Shown: one piece after another, positions 24,420 to 36,437 of the stretch | How the letters are laid out: each line of letters begins with the position of its first letter | How positions within the stretch are numbered: the stretch's first letter is position 1 | NCBI GenBank assembly: GCA_030035585.1 | Contig: CM057477.1 | Span: 56,029,447 to 56,093,446, forward strand | DNA from: Dugong dugon | Lineage: Eukaryota; Chordata; Mammalia; Sirenia; Dugongidae | Length of the DNA: 64,000 nt | Direction of reading: 5' to 3' | Made by a program: the position numbers and the translations under genes | The notes under the pieces: model-generated | Databases searched by the model: none | What the model was told of the DNA's origin: nothing | The model's input: the letters and a program-made list of their open reading frames with translations, nothing else

Positions 24420-25576
24420 TACTAATGCACCACATAAAGTCCATTCAGGCAACGTCTGAGCACATATAAGTCCATGGTGCCATAAGTTCAGAAATCTCAG
24501 TTGGAGAACAGGAGATATCAGATGTAACCAGAGGTATGGAATGCAGCAGCTTCCTTCACACAACAAGGTATCTCATGTCTCTTGTGTACGAAGTGATTCC
24601 ACTGCTAGGCAAGTGATGGTACAGTACATATATAACCTATAATATATATGTCTTGATAATCATAAGAAACACCTGTTACTGGCTTCTGTATGTACTGTAC
24701 TGTAGTTTCTAGCATTATTTTAATGTGAACTTTCCCTGCTTACAAATAAAAAGTTTACCATATAACAGCATATGCTTCCACTTGTAGGCAGCAGCATCCA
24801 ATCTCATGTATCGCGCGTCTCTTGAGTGTTGTAGTGTTATCTCTCTGTTTAATTTTCTTTCGAAAATATTACTGTGAAGTGCATCTTGGCTCCCAAATGC
24901 AGCAAAACCAGTGCTAGTGATAACAGCATCAAGAGGCAAAGGAGAAATATCAATTTGGAAGTGAAACAAAAAGTTATTAAGCAATACTGTTACTTGTGAT
25001 TTAGGCATGTCCCATTCAGCAATCATGACGATCTTCAAAAACAAAGAAAATCTTCCCTAACCAGGTAAAGGAGCAGCTTCGCTGAAAGCTACAGTTAATG
25101 AAAATGTGAGAGGGACCTATATCAGATATGGAGAAATTACTAACTACGTGGATTGAGGACCAAACACAAAAGCGAATCCCTGTCAGCATGTTGATGATCA
25201 CTGCTCAGGCAAGATTTTTTGAGATGCTTAAACAAAAAGCAGGACCAGACTACAATATAGGGTTTAATGCTAGCTCTGAGTAGTTCAAGTGCATAAAACA
25301 ACATTTTTCACTGCATGTGAAAGTAAGCGATGAGTCTGCAAGTGCTAACGTGAAGGCAGCAAAAAAAAAAAAAAAAATTGTTGAAACTTTAGATAAACTA
25401 ACTCCAGAGGGAGGTTATTTGCCCCAGCAAATTTTTAACGTGGACGAATCCTCCTTATTCTGGAAGCGAAGACCTGAAAGGACCTTGAGCCATAAGGAGG
25501 TCAAGTCAATGCCAGGCTCTAAGGCTTTAAAAGACAGAGTGACAGTGTTGTTAGGAGGCAGTGTGGCGGTCTACAA

Positions 25577-25743
25577 GTTTAAAAACAAAACAAAACATTG
25601 CTGTCGAGTCTATTCTGACTCATAGAGATCCTATAGGACAGAGTAGAAATGTGCTACAGGGTTTCCAAGGAGTGACTGATGGATTTGAACTTCCGACTTT
25701 TTTATTAGCAGCCATAGCTCCTAACTACTGCACCACCTGGGCT
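25577..25743 (-). mobile_element. AfroSINE inside the Tigger transposase
   Basis: 'aaaacattgctgtcgagtc', 'atcctataggacagagtag', 'gggtttccaaggagtgac', 'ttagcagccatagctcc', 'gcaccacctgggct' are reverse-complement AfroSINE. The transposase frame is lost in front of it ('GGSVAVYKFK') and resumes after it ('VFVIWHSDNPRTF'). Confidence 0.93.
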
Positions 25744-26939
25744 AAAGGTGTTTGTTATTTGGCATAGTGACAACCCCAGGACTTTTAAGAACATTAACAG
25801 GTACAATTTACCGGTTTATTACAGATGCAATAAAAAGTCCTGGATAACACAACGGTTATTTCAGGATGCCCTTCTCAGTTGCTACGCTAATGAAATGGAA
25901 AAGTACTGCTTGGAAGAAGGCATACCTTTCAAGATTTTGCTAATTGTAGACAATGCTCCAGGACATCCTCCTTTCTTTCTTTCTTTTTTTTTTTTACTGT
26001 TGTGATTAAATGAGGTTTACATTTCAGGTTAGTCTCCCATACAGAATTTTTTTTTCTTTTAACATACATTGTTATGAGACCCCAACCACTCACCCCATTC
26101 TGCTACAGCACACTCCTCCCCTCCACCCCCGATTCCCCATGAACATTCAACCAGCTCCTAACTCTCTGCCTTCCCCTCTCACCTCTGGACAGAAGCTGCC
26201 CCTTTGGTCTCTTATGTCTACTTGTCTAAGAAGCACATTCTTCACAAGTATCACTTTATGTTCCAGAGTCCAGTCCAATCCCTGTTTGAAGAGTTGGCCG
26301 TGTTTTCCGGGGCACCTCCAGTCTTAGTCAGACCATTAAGTCTGGTCTTCTTACTAGAATTTGAGTTCTGCATCCCATCGTTCTACTGCTCCATCAGGGA
26401 CCCTCTGTTGTGTTCCCTGTCATTGGTGGTAGCTGGGCACCATCTAGTTCTTCTGGTCTCAGGCTGATGAAGTCTCTGGTTTAAGTGGCCCATTCTGTCT
26501 CTTGGGCCAATACTTTCCTTGTGTCTTTGGTGTTCTTCATTCTCCTTTACTCTAAGTGGTTGGGACGAATGGATGCATCTTAGATGGCCGCTTGCAAGCT
26601 TTTGAGACCCTAGACACCACTCACCAAAGGAGGATGCGGAACATTTTCTTAAGAAGCTTTGTTATGCCAATTGACATAGATGTCGCCTGAAAGCATGGTC
26701 CCCAGACCCCGTATCCCTGCTACTCTGTCTCTCAAAGGATTTAATTGTGCTGAGGAAACTTCTTAGCTTTGGTTTAGTCCAGTTGTGCTGGCTTCCCCTG
26801 TAGTGTGTGCTGTCCTTCCCTTCACCTAAGATCATTCTTATCTACTATCTAGTTAGTGAATAACCCTCACACTCCATCCCCAGCACCGTAACCATCAAAG
26901 AATGTTTTCTTCTGTGTTTAAACCTTTTCTTGGGTTCTT

Positions 26940-29900
26940 ATAACAGTGGCCTTATACAGTATTTGTCCTTCTGTGCCTGACGAAATTCACTCAGCATAAT
27001 AAGTTCTAGCTTCCACAAAGTTATACGTTGTTTCACAGCTTCATCATTGTTCTTTATCGTTGCGTAGTATTCCATTGTGTGGATATACCATAGTTTGTTT
27101 ATCCATTTGTCCACCGATGGGCACTTAGGTTGCTTCCATCTTTGGCTATTGTGAACAGTGCTGCGATGAACATGGATGTGCATATATCTATTCCTGTGAC
27201 TGCTCTTGTTTCTCTAGGATATATTCCAAGGAGCAGGATAGCTGGATTGTATGGTACTTCTATTTCTAGCTTTTTAAGGAAGCGCCAAATCGATTTCCAA
27301 AGTGATTGTACCATTTTACATTCCCAGCAACAGTGTATAAGTGTTCCAGTCTCTCCACAACCTTTCCAGCATTTGTTATTTTCTGTTTTATGGATTAATT
27401 CTAGCCTTGTTGGGGTCAGATGATATCTCATTGTAGTTTTGATCTGCATTTCTCTGATGGCTAATGATCGTGAGCATTTCTTCACGTGTCTGTTAGCTGC
27501 CCAGATATCTTCTTTGGTGACATGCCTGTTCATATCCTTTGCCCATTTTTTAATTGGGTTATTTGTCTTTTTGCTGTTGAACGCTGATCGGATTTGTCAT
27601 AGCCAAAAATTTTTTCCCAGTCTGTAGGTTGTCTTTTCAGTCTTTTGGTGAAGTCTTTGGATGAGCATAAGTGTTTGATTTTTAGGAGCTCCCATTTATC
27701 TAGTCTCTTTTCTGGTGCTTGTGCATTGTTACTTATGCTTTGTATTGTGTTTATGCCATGTATTAGGGCTCCTAGCATTGTCTGCATTTTTTCTTCCATT
27801 ATCTTTATCGTTTTCAATTTTATATTTAAGCCTTTGATCCATTTTGAGTTAGTTTTTTACATGGTGTGAAATGTGGGTCTTGTGTCAGTTTTTTGCATAC
27901 AGATATCCAATTATGCCAGCACCATTTGTTGAAGAGACTGTCTTTTCCCCAGTTAATGGACTTTGGGCCTTTGTCAAATATTAGCTGCTCATAGGTTGAT
28001 GAGCTTATATCTGGATTCTCAACTCTGTTCCATTGGTCTATGTATCTGTTATTGTACCAGTACCAGGCTGTCTTGACTACCGTGGCAGTATAACAGGTCT
28101 TAAAATCAGGTAGCGTAAGGCCTCCCACTTTGTTCTTCTTCTTGAGTAGTGCTTTATTTATCCGGGGCCTCTTCTGTTTCCATATGAAGTTGGTGATTTG
28201 TTTCTCCATCTCATTAAAAAACGTTGCTGGAATTTAGACTGGGATTGCATTGTATCTGTAGATTGCTTTGGGTAGAATTGACATTTTCACTATGTTGAGT
28301 CTACCTATCCGTGAGCAAGGTATATTTTTCCACTTACGCAGGTCTCTTTTAGTTTCTTGCAGTAGTGTCTTGTAGTTTTCTCTGTAAAGATCTTTTACAT
28401 CTCTGGTTAGATTTATTCCTAAGTATTTTATCTTTTGGGGGGCTGTTGTAAATGGCATTGATTTGGTTATTTCCTCTTCAAGGCTCTCTTTGTTGGTGTA
28501 AAGGAATCCAATTGATTTTTGTATGTTTATCTTGTATCCTGAAATTTTCCTGAAATCTTCTATCAGTTCCAGTAGTTTTCTTGTGGATTCCTTGGGGATT
28601 TCCGTGTATGAGATCATATCATCTGTGAATAGAGATACTTTGACTTCTTCCCTACCTATTTGGATGCCCTCTATTTCTTTTTCCAGCCTAACTGCTCTGG
28701 CTAGGACCTCCAGCACAATGTTGAATAATAGTGGTGATAAAGGGCATCCTTGTCTGGTTCCTCTTTTCAAGGGGAATGCTTTAAAGTCTCTCCATTCAGA
28801 GTGATAGTTGGCTATTGGTTTTGTATAAATGCCCTTAATTATACTGAAGAATTTCCCTTCTATTCCTATTTTTTTAAGAGTTTTTATCATGAATGGGTGT
28901 TGGACTTTGTCAAATGCCTTTTCTGCATCGATTGATAAGATCTTGTGGTTCTTGTCTTTTATGTATGTGATAGATTACATTGATTGTTTTTCTAATGTTG
29001 AACCATCCCTACATACTTGGTATAAATCCCACTTGGTCATGGTGAACTATTTTTTTTTGATATGTTGCTGAATTCTATCGGCTAAAATTTTGTTGAGGAT
29101 TTTTGCGTCAATGTTCATGAGGGATATTGGTCTGTAATTTTCTATTTTTGTGGTGTCTTTACCTGGTTTTGGTATCAGGGTTATGCTAGCTTCATAGAAT
29201 GAGTTTGGGAGTATTCCATCCATTTTTATGCTCTGAAATACTTTTAGTTGATGTGGTGTTATCTCTTCTCTGAAAGTTTGGTAGAATTCTCTAGTGAAGC
29301 CATCCAGGCCAAGGCTTTTTTTGTTGGCAGTTTTTTAATAACTTTTTCAATCTCTTCTTTTGTTATGGGTTTATTTAATTGTTCTAACTCTGTTTGTGCT
29401 AATTTACGTAGGTAGTGAGTTTCTAGAAATTTGTCCATTTCCTCTAGGTTTTTAAATTTGTCAGAGTACAATTTTTCATAGTCATCTGTTATGATTCTTT
29501 TAATTTCAGTTAGGTCTGTTGTGATATCACCCATCTCATTTCTTATACGGGTTATCTGCTTCCTCTCCAATTTTTCTTTTGTCAGTTTGGCCAATGGTTT
29601 ATCAATTTTGTTGATCTTTTCAAAGAACCAGCTTTTGGACTTGTTAATACTTTCAATTATTTTTCTGTTCTCTATTTCATTTAATTTTGCTCTAATTCTT
29701 ATTATTTCCTTCCTTCTGGCACCTGTAGGCTTCTTTTGCTGCTCTCTTTCTACTTGTTCCAGTGGTAGGGTTAGTGCTTTGATTATGAGCCTTTCTTCTT
29801 TTTGGATGTGTGCATTTATTGCTATAAACTGACCTCTGAGCACTGCTTTTTCTGTGTCCCAAAGGTTATGGTAGGATGTGTTTTCATTCTCATTTGATTC

Positions 29901-30735
29901 TATGAATTTCTTTATTCCATCCTTAATTTCTTCTGTAACCCAGTAGTTTTTGAGAAAGGTGTTGTTCAGTTTCCATGTGTTTGATCTTTTTTCCTTGCTT
30001 TTTGTATTGTTGATTTCCACTTTTACAGCTTTATGGTCAGAAAAGATGCTTTGTAGTATTTCAATGTTTTGGATTTTGTTAAGGCTTGCTTTATGGCCTA
30101 ATATGTGGTCTATTCTGGAGAATTTTCCGTGTGCATTGGAAAAGAAAGTATACTTGGCTGCTGTTGGGTGCAACGTTCTGTATATGTCTATGAGATCAGG
30201 TTGGTTGATTGTAGCATTTAGCTCTTCTGTGTCTTTGTTGAGCTTCTTTCTGGATGTTCTGTCCTTCACTGAAAGTGGCATGTTGAAGTCTCCTACTACT
30301 GTTGTGGAGCTGTCTATCTCTCTCTTCAGAGCTGTTAGAGTTTGTTTCATGTATTTTGGAGCCCTGTTGTTGGGTGCATAAATATTTATTATAGTTATGT
30401 CCTCAAGGTGTATTGACCCTTTAATCATTCTATAGTGCCCTTCCTTATCTTTTGTGGTGGATTTTACTTTAAACTTAATTTTGTCAGAGATTAATATTGG
30501 CACTCCTGCTGTTTTTGGAGTGTTGTTTGCTTGACATATTTTTTTCTGTCCTTTGAGTTTTAGTCTGTTTGTATCTTTAAGTCTAAGGTGCATCTCTTGT
30601 AGGCAGCATATAGATAGATCATGCTTTTTTTATCCAATCTGCCACTCTCCATCTCTTTATTGGTGCTTTAAGTCTGTTTACATTCAGTGTAATTATTGAT
30701 AGGTATGAGTTTAGTGCTGTCATCCTGATATCTCT
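26940..30735 (-). pseudogene. L1 ORF2 remnant (endonuclease, RT, C-domain)
   Basis: Minus-strand pieces in order. 30735-30593: start of the endonuclease ('IITLNVNRLKAPIKR', then broken). 30593-29259: a 444-codon frame with most of the endonuclease, including the SDH box in 'SIFSDHKAVKVEI', the linker, and the RT start up to '[11 protein letters not shown]'. 28890-28234: RT palm with '[20 protein letters not shown]' and FTDD where FADD is expected. 28209-27826 and 27817-27530: thumb and later regions. 27533-27099 and 27183-26938: C-terminal cysteine/histidine knuckle ('[19 protein letters not shown]') and the end 'KDKYCIRPLL'. At least five frame changes or stops separate them. Inactive. Confidence 0.93.
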
Positions 30736-31174
30736 TTTTATGTGTTGTTCCCAGTTTCTTTGTTCTCCTCAATTTTCTGTGCTGAGTAGTTTTTCTTTAT
30801 GTACTTTTTTTTCATCTTTTTCTTTATCGCAGATTTTGTGTTTGCTGTGTCTTTATGTTTTTCTATTTTTATTTTGATTTGTAGGATTGTCAGATTCCTT
30901 TGTGGTTACCTTAAAATTTACCCCTAATTTTCTAAGTTTATACCAGTCTTTTATTACTTTATATCGCCTTAACTTCCCCTCCATATAGAAAATCAGTGTC
31001 TCCGTTTTTCAAGTTCCTCTTTTTTTATTTTAATATTATCCTTTTTGTTTTTTACATATTGATATCTGTTTCCCTATTTTCAATGTTTTAGCTTTGATGT
31101 AATTTTGATCTCCGTATCTGAGTCAATATCTTGTTGCTCTGTCCTCTGTTCTAGTCTTGCATTGTTAGCTGGTG

Positions 31175-32187
31175 TTATTGATTATCTAATTGTAGGACTC
31201 CCTTTAGTATTTCTTGTAATTTTGGTTTGGTGTTGGCAAATTCCCTGAATTCCTGTTTATCTGGAAATGCCCTAATTTCACCATCATATTTGAGAGACAG
31301 TTTTGCTGGATATATAACTCTTGGCTGACAGTTATTTTCCTTCAAGGCTTTAAATATGTCATCCTATTGCCTTCTAGCCTGCATGGTTTCTGCTGGGTAG
31401 TCTGCGCTTATTCTAATTTACTCTCCTTTGTAGATGACTTTTCTTTTATCCCTAGCAGGTCTTAAAATTCTCTCTTTATCTTTGGTTTTGGTAAGTTTGA
31501 TTATAATATGTCTTGGTTACGTTCTTTTGGGATCTACCTTATGTGGGGTTTGATGAGTATCTTGGATAGGTATCTTCTCATCTTTCATGATATCGGGGAA
31601 GTTTTCTGTCAACAAATCTTCAACAATTTTAACTGTATTTTCTGTTATCCTCCCCTGTTGTGGTACTCCAATCACTCATCAGTTACTTTCTTGATAGAGT
31701 GCCACATGACTGTTAGAGTTTCTTTATTCTTTTTAATTCTTTTATCTGATTTTTCCTCAAATAAGTTGGCATCAAGAGCTTTCTCTTCAATGTCACTAAT
31801 TCTAACTTCTACTGCCTAAATTCTGCTCCTATGACTTTCTATTGAGTTGTCTAATTCTGAAATTTTATTGTTAATCTTCTGGATTTCTGATTGCTCTCTC
31901 TCTATGGATTCTTGCAGCCTATTAAATTTGGGACTATGTTCTTGAATAACTTTTTAAAGTTCTGCTACTACTGAATGTTGCCTGACTGTTTCTGTGTTCT
32001 GTCAAAATTCTTTTCTTATATCTAGAAGAGTTCTGTATATTAATGTTTTGTATTCTGTCTCTGGTAATTCCAAGAAGTTCTCTTCCTCCAGAGAATTTAT
32101 TGATCCTTTATTTTGGGAGCTTGCTGAAGCCATCATGGACTGCCTCTTCATATGACTTGATATTGACTGTTGTCTCTGAGCCATCAA
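31175..32187 (-). pseudogene. L1 ORF1 (RNA-binding protein) remnant
   Basis: Starts 'MMAQRQQSISSHMKRQ' at 32187 and reads 61 codons to a stop. It then continues in pieces with the coiled-coil region ('SEIQKINNKISELDNSI') and the C-terminal region near 31400-31250, ending near 31175 ('LQLDNQ' then stop). About 337 codons in length before decay, close to the 349 of the intact ORF1 at 49303, but with multiple internal stops. Confidence 0.82.
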
Positions 32188-33496
32188 TAATTTATTATAA
32201 TTTTATTTTGTGTTTGCTTAGTGAGACCTAGCTTCTTATTTTGTTTTGATATGCCCAAATAGGCTACTTGTTTGCACTAGTTTGATTTTTGACACCTTTT
32301 GATCTCTAATGTCCTGTCACCAGGTAGTTAGTTCTGTAACTAAGTATTTGCATGTCGGAGTCCATTAAAATTTCCTATATGGGATCAGCTCGGGTGTGCA
32401 GGCAGTCGGTTACCAAGTGTGTGACGCAGGCTGTCACCCCCAGTCCTAGAGAGGCATGGGTGATTAGTACAGGCACTGGACTCTGGTTGTGGTTGGGGAT
32501 CACCCGCTGAGCCAAGCAGGGGGCTGATGGCTGCCCCTGAGATTCTGAAACAAAAGTGTGTCCCTATTCTCTAGGGTGAATAGGTAGGTGAGTTTTGCAG
32601 CCGAGCTAAGAGCACCCCACTAAGTTGGCTGCAAAGACTCGAGGGCACCACTTTTTCTTGAACTCCTGTAGCAGGTGACAAGGCACTTTGGGAGCTACCA
32701 CCAGTCCTCAAGACCCTGCTGCAGATTGATAAAAGTGCCTACTTGAGGGGCAGGACTGTTTCAAGGATCACAAATCTGCCCATTCACAGCTGAAGTAGTT
32801 GAAGTTAAACTTCAGATGTTTGCCCTGTTGTACTGTGGTAGTGAGGGCTAACGCTGTTGAGATGGGTCCTTGCAAGTCTATACAGGGGTGTATGGCACTC
32901 AGAGTCTGCGGACCCCTGATTTCTATGGCCAGCAAAGGAGCTGTGCCGACCCTGTGTTCCTGGCCTAGGGGAGCCAGCAGCTTATTTGTTCCCTCTCCAA
33001 GGCCAGGAGAATGGGTCAGGGTGCCTTTTGGGATCTACTTCCAGCCCAGTGGACTCCTGGTGCAGAGTGGGGAGGGAGGAGGTAAAAGGGAGAGAGGTTT
33101 TTCCCAAATGTTTTTTTTTTTTAAATCGCTGCGAAAGGTTGCATACATGTAATTATCCTACCTTTGGGAGCCGCTCTTAACTGGTTGGGAGTGTCCAAGC
33201 AGAATCTCTGCTGCCAGGTCTCTCTCGATGTGGAAACTGCTTCTCGAGCGCACATAGCACAGCTGTTTGCCTGCTTCACCGCGGCCCAGTGTGGCTGTGT
33301 CTCTGCTGTGTCGCCACCAGGGCTCTAGTGCTCCTCACCTCTTCCAAATGGTCTTCCTCTCAGATGGATTTCTTTACCTTGCCTTGTTCAGGGCTGCCAG
33401 ATGTTCACATAGAATCAAATCACTTGTTTTTCCAGGTCTTTGTTGTAAGAAGGATATAGGAAGCGTCTAACTAGTCTGCCATGTTGACCACACCTG
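32188..33496 (-). promoter_or_regulatory. 5' UTR of the minus-strand L1
   Basis: About 1.3 kb, more GC-rich than the flanks, where the L1 internal promoter lies by family rule. The plus-strand open frames at 32799-33180 and 33267-33470 lie in it and have no protein similarity I can name. No obvious tandem monomers like those of the 47.5-kb L1. Confidence 0.6.
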
Positions 33497-34726
33497 GGAC
33501 ATCCTCCTTTCATTGGTGACCTCCATCCCAACATTGAAGTGATGTTCCTCCCACCAAACACCATCTCTTTAATCCAGCCAATGGACCAAGGGGTTATTGT
33601 AGCATTCAAGGCCTACTACCTGAGAAAGACCTCTGCTCAGGCGATTGCTGCAACTGATGACACCAGCAAGACACTGATGCAGTTCTAGAAGGAGGACAAC
33701 ACTTAACTCATAAAGAACCTTGCTTGGGCCTGGGATAATGTGACCAAAGAATACATGAATGGCTTATAGAAAAAAATACTGAAGTGGTATCTGCATGACT
33801 TTAAGGGATTTGAAAAGGATGATGAAACTCCAAGTGTTGATAGAGCTGTTGTTGACATGGTAAACAACAACCTGAACCTAGAAATGGATGATAAGGACAT
33901 TGTAGAACTCCTAGAGCTGGTTCCTGAGAAACTAACAAATGAGGAGTTCTGAAGCTAGAGCAAGAGCAATTACCTGAAGAAGAGGCAAGAGGAAAGGAAG
34001 CTGCAGAAGGAGAAGAACAAGCGCAGAAGTGTTGCACTATTAAGGGGTTAGCCAAATTCTTTGCAGACCTTGACAGCTTGTTGAAAAGTGCTGAAAGATG
34101 GATCCAAGCACTGAATGCTTTTCTCTGAAGGAGAGGAATGCTCATGAAGTGTTTGTTGCATATAAAGAAATTTATGAAGAAAAGAAAAAGAAAATTAGGC
34201 AGAGAACACTGGACACATTCCTGAAGATGCCAACGCCTCCCAAGAAGAGCCTCAACCAGGTCCTTCAGGCATTACAGGAGATATTATCATCGTTGGTGAC
34301 AGTTCATCAACAGAGGTTATTTGACCTGAAACTCTTCCAGTTGAACACTATGAGGAAGTTAAGAACAGTGATATGGATGATCCTGGTCCTTTGTTAAAAT
34401 GTGTGCGACATAGGCTAAGAAAATGTTTACATACAAGTTTAAAAAGTGAAAAAAAAATTTAAAAGTTTAAAATGAAATAAAAAAATTAAAAGTTTAAAAA
34501 TAAAAAGGTTTACATAGTAGCCTAAGGTTAGTTTTCAGAACTAAAATAAGTATTTGTTGTACATACAGTTGCACAGTGTATTACAGTACACATACACTAT
34601 TTAGTGCAAGTTCAGTATCTTGTATGGTACACAACTGTACCAGCAACAGCCTCCAGACCTACACAACACTATGGTAGCCCTGCAAGCTCCAGCTGTGCTA
34701 AGCACAGGTTACACATTGCTATGTAC

Positions 34727-34870
34727 GTTGTTGATAGGTGCCGTTGAGTCAGTTCTGATTCATAGTGACGCTACTATGTACAACCAAACAAAACACCATC
34801 TGATCCTGCACCAGCCTCACAATCATTGCTATGTTTCAGTACATTTTTGCAGCCACTGTGTCAGCCTGTG
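34727..34870 (-). mobile_element. RTE LINE 3' fragment in the Tigger 3' UTR
   Basis: 'gttgttgataggtgccgttg', 'gagtcagttctgattcatag', 'caatcattgctatg' and 'ttgcagccactgtgtcagcc': about 145 bp of the RTE 3' end in reverse. Confidence 0.88.
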
Positions 34871-35059
34871 TATGTAGTAGTGCATATTTACAATGTATTA
34901 TTATTATATTATGTATATAATATTATACAGTATTAATCTACTTAATCCATATATTACATTGCCAGATACATTAACTGAAATACAGTACTGTATGTGTACA
35001 GTATCTTGGCTATTTAGTCAATACAAGTACACTACAGTATCCCATATAGCTTTTCTAAG

Positions 35060-35474
35060 TACACACTGTCCCCAGATTATGAATGAGTTCCATTCCTAAA
35101 TCAGTCTTTAAGTCAAATTTGTAAGTAAATCAAAATAATTAGGTAAGGTTTGCATCTAACGTTAAGTCAGTCAAATGTTTGTCTTAGTATTTAGTGTACT
35201 TTTCTATGCATAAAAAAAATTAAGTAAACACTTTCATATACACTAAAATATCTTTAACATAAAACCAAACCAAATCTATTGCCATTGAGTTGATTCCAAC
35301 TCATAGATACAGTAATAATGATAATGTTTTGATGCACTTCACAAAGTAGTGCCTATTTGTTCTTACAAATCATTGTATGTACCTTAAATTTTTAATATAA
35401 CAGGCTTTACAGGGATTGATTCGTTAACTATCCATTGTATATAAGTAGGACGTTCATAACCCGGGGACTCTCTG
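35060..35474. mobile_element. Small non-autonomous TIR element inside the Tigger
   Basis: Left 'ctgtccccagattatgaatg' (from 35067) and the reverse complement of the right end, 'gagtccccgggttatgaacg', are imperfect inverted repeats about 400 bp apart, flanked by TA. No coding sequence. It looks like a Tigger-type MITE that inserted into the 3' UTR of the larger Tigger; its left half also carries a SINE scrap. Confidence 0.7.
35262..35310 (-). mobile_element. AfroSINE 3' fragment
   Basis: 'aaaccaaaccaaatctattg' and 'gagttgattccaactcatag' are the reverse of the SINE 3' end; the rest is missing (5'-truncated). Confidence 0.85.
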
Positions 35475-35563
35475 TATATAAGATGGTGTTTGCACAGTGT
35501 CCAAATCACATAATATTCTATTTCACAGAATGTATCATGGACGTTAAGCAATGCATGACTGTA

Positions 35564-36432
35564 CATGTAACTGTCTGTGTTATGTCAATGCTTGGAATTC
35601 CCAGAAGCAACTCAAATACTAAATGCCAGAAATAACTCATTATTATCTTTTAAAACCTGCTTGCTCAGTTTCCAACCTATACATCTGTGTAACTTAGAGA
35701 ACGCAAATATCATCCACGCAGTTGCCCAAACAAGATTCTTGTAAAATAGCATAGAATCCTGTTTTTCCCTTACCAAACTTCTCCCCTATGTCTTGTTCGT
35801 TTCTGGACTATCAAGTTCCATGCAAAACTTCACTAACACTTTGCGTTCTAAAGCATAAAATTCTTCTAGAATTTCTTCTAAGAGAGGTAACATTTGTATA
35901 CTGGAACATTTGAAAAGCTTGTTGGTATTTTCCAGACAAGCTCTATCTAGAACACATCTTCTAAAGTAATTTTGAAGCCACTTTTCCAAACAGAGTTTAC
36001 CCTAGTGTGTATTTATATGGAACAAAAAGGGAAATGAATCATTTTTTAGAGGAAAAAAAAAAAAAAGCAAAAAGTCTGTGAACATATTGTGGAATTGACA
36101 GAATTCTGGTATTGAAGGAAAAACTAAGTTTACAGAAAATGAAGCAAAAAAAATTCAAACAAACTACCAAAAAGCTAAAAAGAAAAAAAAAAAAAAATCG
36201 GCACAGATCTAGGTTTTCAAGTCAAGAAAGAAATTAAATTTAAAAAAAAAGTATTATTAAAGATAGATCCATATCAGAGGATTTATCTGTACTTTAAAAA
36301 TTTGTTTGTTTTAAAGTGATCTTTAAGTGTATTGTTTGAAGTTTAATGTTAACTGTTATTAAAGGATATACAGTGCTTTGTTATAAAATTAAATACATTC
36401 TTGACTATCTGAGAAAAATATCAAATATCTTG
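35564..36432. other. No feature recognised
   Basis: AT-rich, with A-runs at 36052-36066 and 36184-36197. No element or coding signal recognised. Confidence 0.5.
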
Positions 36433-36437
36433 GAACC

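Larger units (their letters stand above)
25976..33496 (-). mobile_element. Full-length L1 LINE on the minus strand
   Basis: A poly-T-rich left end (25976-25996) is the reverse of the poly-A tail. The right end, read on the minus strand, starts 'aggtgtggtcaacatggcag', the usual short conserved 5' start of L1. Order on the minus strand: 5' UTR 33496-32188, ORF1 remnant 32187-31175, spacer, ORF2 remnant about 30735-26940, 3' UTR to 25976. It is complete in length (7.52 kb) but both ORFs carry stops and frameshifts. Its 3' UTR is shared with the fragment at 58196-60403 rather than with the tail of the young L1 at 47.5 kb. Confidence 0.95.
25961..33511. repeat. Perfect 15-bp target-site duplication of the nested L1
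   Basis: 'ggacatcctcctttc' occurs at 25961-25975 and again at 33497-33511, flanking the minus-strand L1. Removing the L1 and one copy makes the transposase frame continuous through its 'APGHPPF' motif into 'IGDLHPN', which proves the insertion boundary. Confidence 0.97.
24925..34398 (+). pseudogene. Tigger transposase (TIGD1-like) pseudogene
   Basis: In three pieces: 24925-25575, 25744-25975 and 33512-34398. The N-terminal helix-turn-helix region is recognisable ('INLEVKQKVIK', 'TIFKNKEKI'), then 'WIEDQTQKRIPVS' of the CENP-B-type DNA-binding domain. The catalytic DDE/D core keeps all three acidic codons: FNVDES (GAC 25443-25445), LIVDNAPGHP (GAC 25949-25951) and IQPMDQG (GAC 33583-33585). 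Stops occur in the first piece (near 25280) and in the third ('MQF*', 'NGL*', 'NEEF*'). There are frameshifts near 25125 and elsewhere. An AfroSINE and a 7.5-kb L1 interrupt it, so it is dead and not a domesticated TIGD gene. The C-terminal acidic/lysine tail persists to about 34398 ('YEEKKKKIRQRTLDTFLK'-like, 34170-34225). Confidence 0.9.
24420..35563 (+). mobile_element. pogo/Tigger DNA transposon split by nested insertions
   Basis: The left end 'tactaatgcaccacataaag' (24420 on) and the reverse complement of the right end, 'tacagtcatgcattgcttaa' (35563 back to 35544), are matching terminal inverted repeats. They resemble the Tigger ends that begin TACAGTCATGCG. Between them lie a CENP-B-type/DDE transposase remnant and an AT-rich 3' UTR. 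After removing the AfroSINE (25577-25743), the minus-strand L1 (25976-33496 plus one TSD copy), the RTE fragment (34727-34870) and the inner TIR element (about 35060-35474), roughly 2.8-2.9 kb remains, a normal size for an autonomous Tigger. The TA dinucleotides at the ends fit pogo-type TA target duplication. Confidence 0.88.

Noticed and set aside
24715-25044. Minus-strand 109-codon frame next to the Tigger
   Set aside because: The plus strand there carries the Tigger 5' UTR and transposase N-terminus, so the frame is antisense shadow.
29950-30381. Plus-strand 143-codon hydrophobic frame, possible membrane protein
   Set aside because: It is the antisense of the L1 endonuclease coding region; A-rich L1 ORFs give Phe/Leu/Ser-rich shadows on the other strand. 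The same applies to 27130-27423, 29491-29832, 49296-49721 and 51559-51981.
32799-33470. Plus-strand open frames of 117, 64 and 67 codons as host exons
   Set aside because: They lie in the GC-richer 5' UTR of the minus-strand L1 and show no recognisable protein motif.
24925-34398. A domesticated TIGD-family gene
   Set aside because: In-frame stops, frameshifts and a 7.5-kb L1 in the catalytic core, plus terminal inverted repeats typical of a dead transposon copy.
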